NCBI RefSeq assembly: GCF_002234675.1
Contig: NC_019867.2
Span: 372,001 to 436,000 of the forward strand
DNA from: Oryzias latipes
Taxonomy: Eukaryota > Chordata > Actinopteri > Beloniformes > Adrianichthyidae
DNA: 64,000 nt
Reading direction: 5' to 3'
Under the pieces are notes generated by a model. That model was not told where the DNA came from and ran no database searches. It was given only the letters and a program-made list of their open reading frames with translations. Both the position numbers and the translations under genes were made by a program. Positions 54,910-64,000 of this stretch are shown in pieces. How positions within the stretch are numbered: the first letter of the stretch is position 1; every line of letters starts with the position of its first letter.

Positions 54910-55300
54910 TCCTCCCGCAGGTCAGACGCCTCCTCCCGCAGGTCAGACTCCTCCTCCCGCAGGTCAGACGCCTCCTCCCGCAGGTCAGACTCCTCCTCCC
55001 GCAGGTCAGACTCCTCCTCCCGCAGGTCAGACGCCTCCTCCCGCAGGTCAGACGCCTCCTCCCGCAGGTCAGACGCCTCCTCCCGCAGGTCAGACTCCTC
55101 CTCCCGCAGGTCAGACTCCTCCTCCCGCAGGTCAGACGCCTCCTCCCGCAGGTCAGACGCCTCCTCCCGCAGGTCAGACTCCTCCTCCCGCAGGTCAGAC
55201 TCCTCCTCCCGCAGGTCAGACGCCTCCTCCCGCAGGTCAGACTCCTCCTCCCGCAGGTCAGACGCCTCCTCCCGCAGGTCAGACGCCTCCTCCTGCAGGT
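54910..55300. repeat. 21-bp minisatellite immediately upstream of FTCD
   Basis: About 18.5 units, GTCAGACGCCTCCTCCCGCA plus G, with GACGCC and GACTCC variants alternating irregularly. It starts about 85 bp upstream of the FTCD start codon, so it lies in the 5' UTR or core promoter. The 21-bp period keeps five or six frames open, producing long artefactual frames (for example TPPPAGQ or EEASDLR repeats). Confidence 0.95.
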
Positions 55301-55862
55301 GGCGGTGGAGCAGACGCTGCAAGACTCTTTCTGCTTTACTAAATGGAGACATGTCTGAGTCCAAACATGAATGTTTGATCTGGGATGAAGTTCAGGGTCC
55401 CACATGCCCCCCCCCCCCTGTTGATTCAGAGGGTCAAAGGGCAGCAGAGTCCTAGCTGCTGGGATGAACGTTCAACCACAGGGCCGGAGTCCGATAGTAC
55501 TGTTGGGTGATGCAGAACCAGAACCCCGGCAGCCTTTCAGAAGAGGAAACTCCATCTCTGCTCCCATGACTGAGTATCACCCTCCCCAGGAAGGAAAATC
55601 CTCCTGGAGCAGAGTCCCGTCAGGAGCTTCTGGCTGTTCGGTTGGAGGAAGACTCTAAAGGTCTTTAGTCCTGACCTGCCATGCCACTTCCTGTTTCTTT
55701 GTAGTAAACTCATTCATCTGATCTTTCTTTACTGTGTTTTGTTGCGGTTCCGGTTCCGTCCAGCAGGTGGCGGTGAGGCGGATTCTGGGTCCCTTAAACC
55801 CACGAACAAGAGCAGAAGCAGCCGGTGACACTCTGCTGCGCCTCACCTTCATCACCTTCATC
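55301..55862. other. Intergenic region between FTCD and the frataxin candidate exon 1
   Basis: Divergent arrangement: FTCD leaves to the left, frataxin to the right. Contains a C10 run near 55,408. No coding exon recognised; probably holds both promoters. Confidence 0.4.
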
Positions 55863-59965
<4,103 letters not shown>

Positions 59966-60623
59966 AACGGACCTCTGCGGAGTTCCGCCACTGTCGGCTG
60001 AAGGAGCCCCAGGTTTGATCCCAGAACACCTCAGAGGAACCAGGATGTTCCGGAGCAGCCCGCGTCACGGGGAAAAGAGCGTTCCTCTTCCTCTGCAGGT
60101 TCTGCTCTGCCGACAAATCAACACTTTAAGACCCGAGTCTGAACCACGTCATGATCCAAAAGACGGTTCCTCCTCCCCTGTGCGGTTCTGCTTCTTGTCT
60201 GTGCTAGAACGTCGGTTTCTGAAAGTTGCTTTGAGCCAAAGTCAGGAGGTGAAACAGGAATCCTCAGATTCTGCTGAACAACGTCAGGAAGAAGGAAACC
60301 AGTCGGGTCTCAAACCAGCAACCTCCTCTAGACCCGCTGCACCACAGCCCTGGGGGGGGGGTATTCTGTCTAATGTGAACCCTCATAAAGACTTTCAGAC
60401 GTTTATCACAAACCTGTTTCACTTCTAGTCCCAAATGTTTTAGATCCTGGCTTGGAGGCTGCAGGAACGTGGAGGAACGTTCGGTTTCTGAGTTCTAAAG
60501 GTTCTAAATGTGGTTCTGCTCGGTTCCATCTTCAGGCTGGACCGTCTGGTACCTGCAGTAACCTGCAGAGGCCAGCAGGTGTCAGAAAACAAACATTTGA
60601 GGACCTGCAAACATTTTTGACCG
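59966..60623. other. Frataxin 3' flank
   Basis: Non-coding. Contains a possible tRNA-derived SINE remnant at about 60,298-60,360 and a G10 run near 60,352. Confidence 0.4.
60298..60360 (-). mobile_element. Possible tRNA-derived SINE remnant
   Basis: On the minus strand GCTGTGGTGCAGCGGGTCTA is followed about 30 bp later by TGCTGGTTTGAGACCCGACT. These resemble the A and B boxes of RNA polymerase III promoters in tRNA-derived SINEs. Body too short to classify. Confidence 0.4.
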
Positions 60624-60629
60624 TTTATT
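60624..60629 (-). promoter_or_regulatory. AATAAA polyadenylation signal of PPP6C
   Basis: AATAAA on the minus strand about 230 bp after the PPP6C stop codon. Confidence 0.5.
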
Positions 60630-60860
60630 TAAAAACACATGAAGAGATTCCAGATGTTGGAAAGCCAGAGCGTCAGTGAATGCAGCACGAGTTTGGCGTG
60701 GAACGGCGACGCCGCCAGCATCAATCTGCTGCAGGTCAGAACCAGCAGGAGATCTTTAACGGCAAAGACGCAGGAATAAATAGGAGCATGTGGGCGGAGT
60801 CTTTTCTCTGAGCGGCTACATGCGGCGGAGGCTGGACCGTGGTCATCCGTCTGAGCGCGC

Positions 60861-63112
60861 TCACAGGAAGTACGGCGTGGTGGTCCGGGGCGGGATGACC
60901 CTCTCCGAGTCCGGCACGGCTCTGAAGAGCTTGGGTTCTCTGGTGGCGGCGTCTTTGAAGACCATGATAGAGGCGATGTTGCCGCAGCGGTAGCAGTAGT
61001 TGGGCGCCGACCACACGGTGACCAGCTTCTCATCGAACATGAACTTGTAGCCTTCATGGACCAGCTGGTGGGCGCGGCAGATCAGCTTCAGGTTGTTGAT
61101 GTGAACGAACTGCAGGACAGAAGAGGGGGAGGGTGAGCTTCACGCCCGCAGCACGCCGCCTGCTGTGGCGCCCGCAGCACGCCGCCTGCTGTGGCGCCCG
61201 CAGCACGCCGCCTGCTGTGGCGCCCGCAGCACGCCGCCTGCTGTGGCATTCATATCAATCATAAATATTATTGACGGGGAGCTGTGGGGCAGAGGGACAC
61301 CTCTCATCAGAAGTTGTTAGGTTCGATTCCCGCCTTACCCTATGAGGCAGATTTTGTTCAATTGAAGGTTTAGAAAAGGACGTGCTGGTTCTTCGGGTCA
61401 GCAGGGTGGACCCGGTGGTTCTGGAGCAGAAACTCGTACCTCGTTGGTGACTTTGGCACCAAACAGCCATCCGGCTCCTCGGGGGCTGATGGCCCAGGTG
61501 TCCACGTCTTCAGGGTCCGACCACACCAGGTCACAGAAGGCTCCTTTGTGGGGGATCTCCTGGTTCCGCTCGATGGTTCGGATCTGGTCCAGGGTCTTGA
61601 TGTCGGGGGAGAGGCCGCCGTGCACGCACAGGACCTGCTCGTCCATCAGCTGGGAGGAGGAAGACGAGGAGGAAGGTGAGGAGGAGCTCAGACCTGTTCA
61701 TTCTGGACGTAAAACAGAGAAGGAACGTTTGTACGAACCGCTGCCACCGTTAGCATGTCGAACACTTTGGTGCAGTAGCGCCACGCGTTGGCGTTCCCAT
61801 ATTTGGTCTGACACTCATCTGCAAGAAGAAACAAATCCTCAGCAAATCCGTTACGTAGCGGCTGATGATCCCTCTGACCTCACCGTAGAAGCCGTAAACT
61901 TGCGTGATCTGTCTGCTTTCATGGTTTCCACGCAGAAGCGTGATGCGGTCGGGCCACTTGGCCTTGAGCACCAGCAGGTACGTGAACGTCTCCAGGCTGT
62001 AGTAGCCTCTGTCCACGAAGTCGCCCTGCAGAGCACATGTCAGGAGCTCCGCCCACAAAGGCTCAGGAGCCCGCGTGAACTCACCATGAAGATGTAGTTG
62101 GTGTCGGGAACCTGGCCGCCGGTCCGGAACAGCTCGCAGAGGTCGTAGAACTGAGACAGACAGAGTCAGACCAGCGGAGGCTAGACGCTGCAGCAGCAGG
62201 TGACCGCCTTACCTGTCCGTGAATGTCGCCGCACACCGTCACCGGAGTGGACACGGGTTGGACGTTGGACTCCTCCAGGAGAAGATCGCAAACGTAGTCA
62301 CATAATCTCTGTAGAGAAAGGGGCGTCAGCCTCAGACGGGTGAAGGAAAAGTTTACAACTGCTGCCATCGTTTACAGAACATCTGCAACACGCCGGATCG
62401 GTGCAGGAAGACGGGACAGAACTTTTTCTCACACATTACTTTCTTTCAAGCATAAAAGACAAACGGATCAAACATTGACACTTTCAGTTGTGAAAATGTT
62501 TTATAAGATACTACTGCAGTCCTAAACCCCAAAACTACTCAGAGCCTAACCGGAAGCTGAGATAAAACACTGGGAATAATCGACGGCTCCGCCCCAGAGT
62601 GACGTCACTAAGGGAACTCTCCATGGTAACTTCAATGTTTTGGGAAGAGAGTAAACAGAGGGTTTGCTTTGGCTTTAAAGGCATTCAGATGTTTAAAGAT
62701 TTCGGGGTAAATAGACACAATGACGTCAGAAGAGCTCTTTGAATCATTTTCTTCAGGCAGCAGATCGGGCAGCTCCTCTGAACGTAAACAAACAGTTTTA
62801 ACGTAAAAAGTCCGATTCCAGCTTTAAATAAACGGACGGAATGTTACGAAGCCGGAAAGTCCACGAACGCTCAGCCTTCTGTGCTCCTTTAGCAGCAATA
62901 ACGGCTCCCAAACAGCAAGCTAGCACCGTTAGCTGCAGCAAGCTAATGCTAGCTCCGAAACTCCGACGAACAGCCGGCTGGAGGTGAGGCCACGCCCACA
63001 CACGGGAAACCGGGGCTGTAGGCGAACCCGCCGTTACCTTCAGGTCGTTCTCCGGGAGGTATTTACACACTTTAGCGATTTCTGCGTATTTATCCAGATC
63101 CAGGGGCGCCAT
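60861..63112 (-). CDS. ppp6c: Serine/threonine-protein phosphatase 6 catalytic subunit (PPP6C), 7 exons
   Basis: Minus-strand exons: 63112-63038, 62308-62213, 62150-62085, 62025-61884, 61818-61739, 61649-61440, 61109-60861. This gives 305 residues, exactly the human length, and the sequence is nearly identical to human. PP6 is a PP2A-like phosphatase working with SAPS and ankyrin-repeat subunits; it limits Aurora A activity at the spindle. All metallophosphatase signatures are intact: GDIHG (52-56), GDFVDRG (80-86), GNHE (112-115), and the C-terminal TPYFL tail that is carboxymethylated in this family. The start [19 protein letters not shown] is the family start, with a CGCCATGG context. Intron 5 begins with a weak donor (GCG|GTTCGT), but frame and protein identity support it. 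Intron 6 contains a 26-bp tandem repeat. Confidence 0.97.
61143..61246. repeat. 26-bp tandem repeat in PPP6C intron 6
   Basis: Four exact copies of CGCCCGCAGCACGCCGCCTG plus CTGTGG lie 34 bp upstream (in plus coordinates, to the right) of the exon 7 acceptor. Confidence 0.95.
61270..61345 (+). mobile_element. Possible tRNA-like/SINE fragment in PPP6C intron 6
   Basis: GAGCTGTGGGGCAGAGGGAC is followed by TTAGGTTCGATTCCCGCCTT, the latter an excellent B-box/T-arm (GGTTCGATTCC). No paired acceptor stem, so not a functional tRNA gene; more likely a SINE head. Confidence 0.4.
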
Positions 63113-64000
63113 GGCGGCACGCTCACTGCTCATGCGCAACCTACTGCCTTACGTCATAGCTTCCCGCCCTCCACCAGCAGATGGCAGTGCGAGGTCATTT
63201 ATGTTTGCAGAGACTTTAGTTTATCATTTTGAAGAAGAAATGCCGATCTGACGAAATGTAATGAAACTGAATAAAATGGAGCAAAGAGGACATCCGTTTA
63301 TTTTGTGCGTTTCTAAACAGAGAATGTTGAACAGACATCAGGGTGTTTACTCCATGACCTTCTCAAAAGGTCAGAGGTCATGGTGAGGATGACGGATGCG
63401 CTTGTTCTAGCTCCTCCCACAGTATTGTCTTGTCAGACTCCTCTGCACCTCCTGGTCGTCTCTCCTCACCTTCATGCTGCTGCAGGTCGTTTGAGGACGA
63501 CCCCATTATTTCTCCACGTCTTTTGTTTTCTGCAGATTCTAGTCTAACCAGATCTCACTGATCCATGCCGCCTTTCCTTGCTGTTGCAGTGACGACCACA
63601 TCTTAGTGGTTCCCCTTTGCTGCCATGGAAACGCTCTTCCAAGGTTCTTCAGGTCATCCTCCTGATGCCTCTTGTCTTTGTGGAACCGACCATGTTCTCC
63701 CTACAGGTGTTCTAGTGGTATCCACGCGTTTCTCTGTCCAGTCTCTCACACAGAACCCCTTCACCACCTTATGGGCTCGGGTTCTGCAGGTTCTGGTTTT
63801 TCTCTCCACTGTTCTCTTTTGCTGCTCGGGTCGAGGATAACACTACAAATCCTCTCATCTGTTAGAACAACGGTTTAGGTATTCTGTTTATTCTACCGTT
63901 CAGGCTGATGGGGATCATGGACTGTATGAGAGAACTGGACTGAGCGAGTGTGGCGTCACCCTTAGAAAATGGTTTTCTTCCAGCTCCAACCTAAGGAAGC
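63113..64000. other. PPP6C upstream region and right window end
   Basis: The first 100 bp are the likely PPP6C promoter. The rest (63,400-64,000) is C/T-rich on the plus strand and may contain repeat-derived sequence; I recognise no gene in it. It continues past the window edge. Confidence 0.4.

Noticed and set aside
54632-55405. Long overlapping frames (257, 230, 184 and 177 codons) upstream of FTCD
   Set aside because: Produced by the 21-bp repeat; only the 18-residue FTCD exon 1 within them is real.

Overview
The window is vertebrate nuclear DNA, almost certainly from a teleost (percomorph-type) fish. The genes are split by small GT-AG introns, their proteins match vertebrate single-copy families, and the intergenic DNA carries fish-type mobile elements: hAT non-autonomous elements, Tc1-like fragments, L2/RTE/Rex-like LINE tails and a short MITE family. 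The species cannot be fixed from the sequence alone. Nothing prokaryotic is present: no CRISPR array, operon, phage or plasmid. LAYOUT: 1-10,540 is one uninterrupted 29-bp minisatellite with higher-order repeats, cut by the window edge. 10,702-13,632 (-) is LRRC2, with a 37-bp minisatellite in one intron made of copies of its own exon-intron junction. 14,850-20,700 is transposon debris and plain non-coding DNA. 20,780-26,570 is a second large minisatellite, pyrimidine-rich and mimicking collagen when translated. 26,800-27,966 is a MITE interrupted by a LINE. 28,558-28,669 (+) is the last coding exon of a FAM240-like gene, followed directly by a 21-bp minisatellite. 31,363-33,009 (-) is NUDT18. 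35,071-35,316 (+) is SDHAF1. 37,488-38,899 (+) is a small three-exon gene I do not recognise. 40,034-45,911 (+) is ERCC6L (PICH). 46,423-48,924 is a duplicated segment followed by a MITE carrying two nested hAT elements. 49,251-54,826 (-) is FTCD, with a 21-bp minisatellite just upstream. 55,863-59,965 (+) is frataxin (exon 1 tentative, exon 2 not found). 60,861-63,112 (-) is PPP6C. HOW THE GENES RELATE: these are housekeeping genes on both strands, not a pathway cluster. Frataxin and SDHAF1 both serve mitochondrial iron-sulfur/complex II biology, NUDT18 cleans oxidised nucleotides, FTCD is histidine/folate catabolism, PICH and PPP6C act in mitosis. LRRC2 beside a FAM240-like exon resembles the mammalian LRRC2-FAM240A neighbourhood. 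The most unusual content is repeat biology: three independent hAT insertions at the same short target motif inside one MITE family, decoy splice donors amplified in an LRRC2 intron, and several nested minisatellites. I did not find a convincing new multi-gene system.
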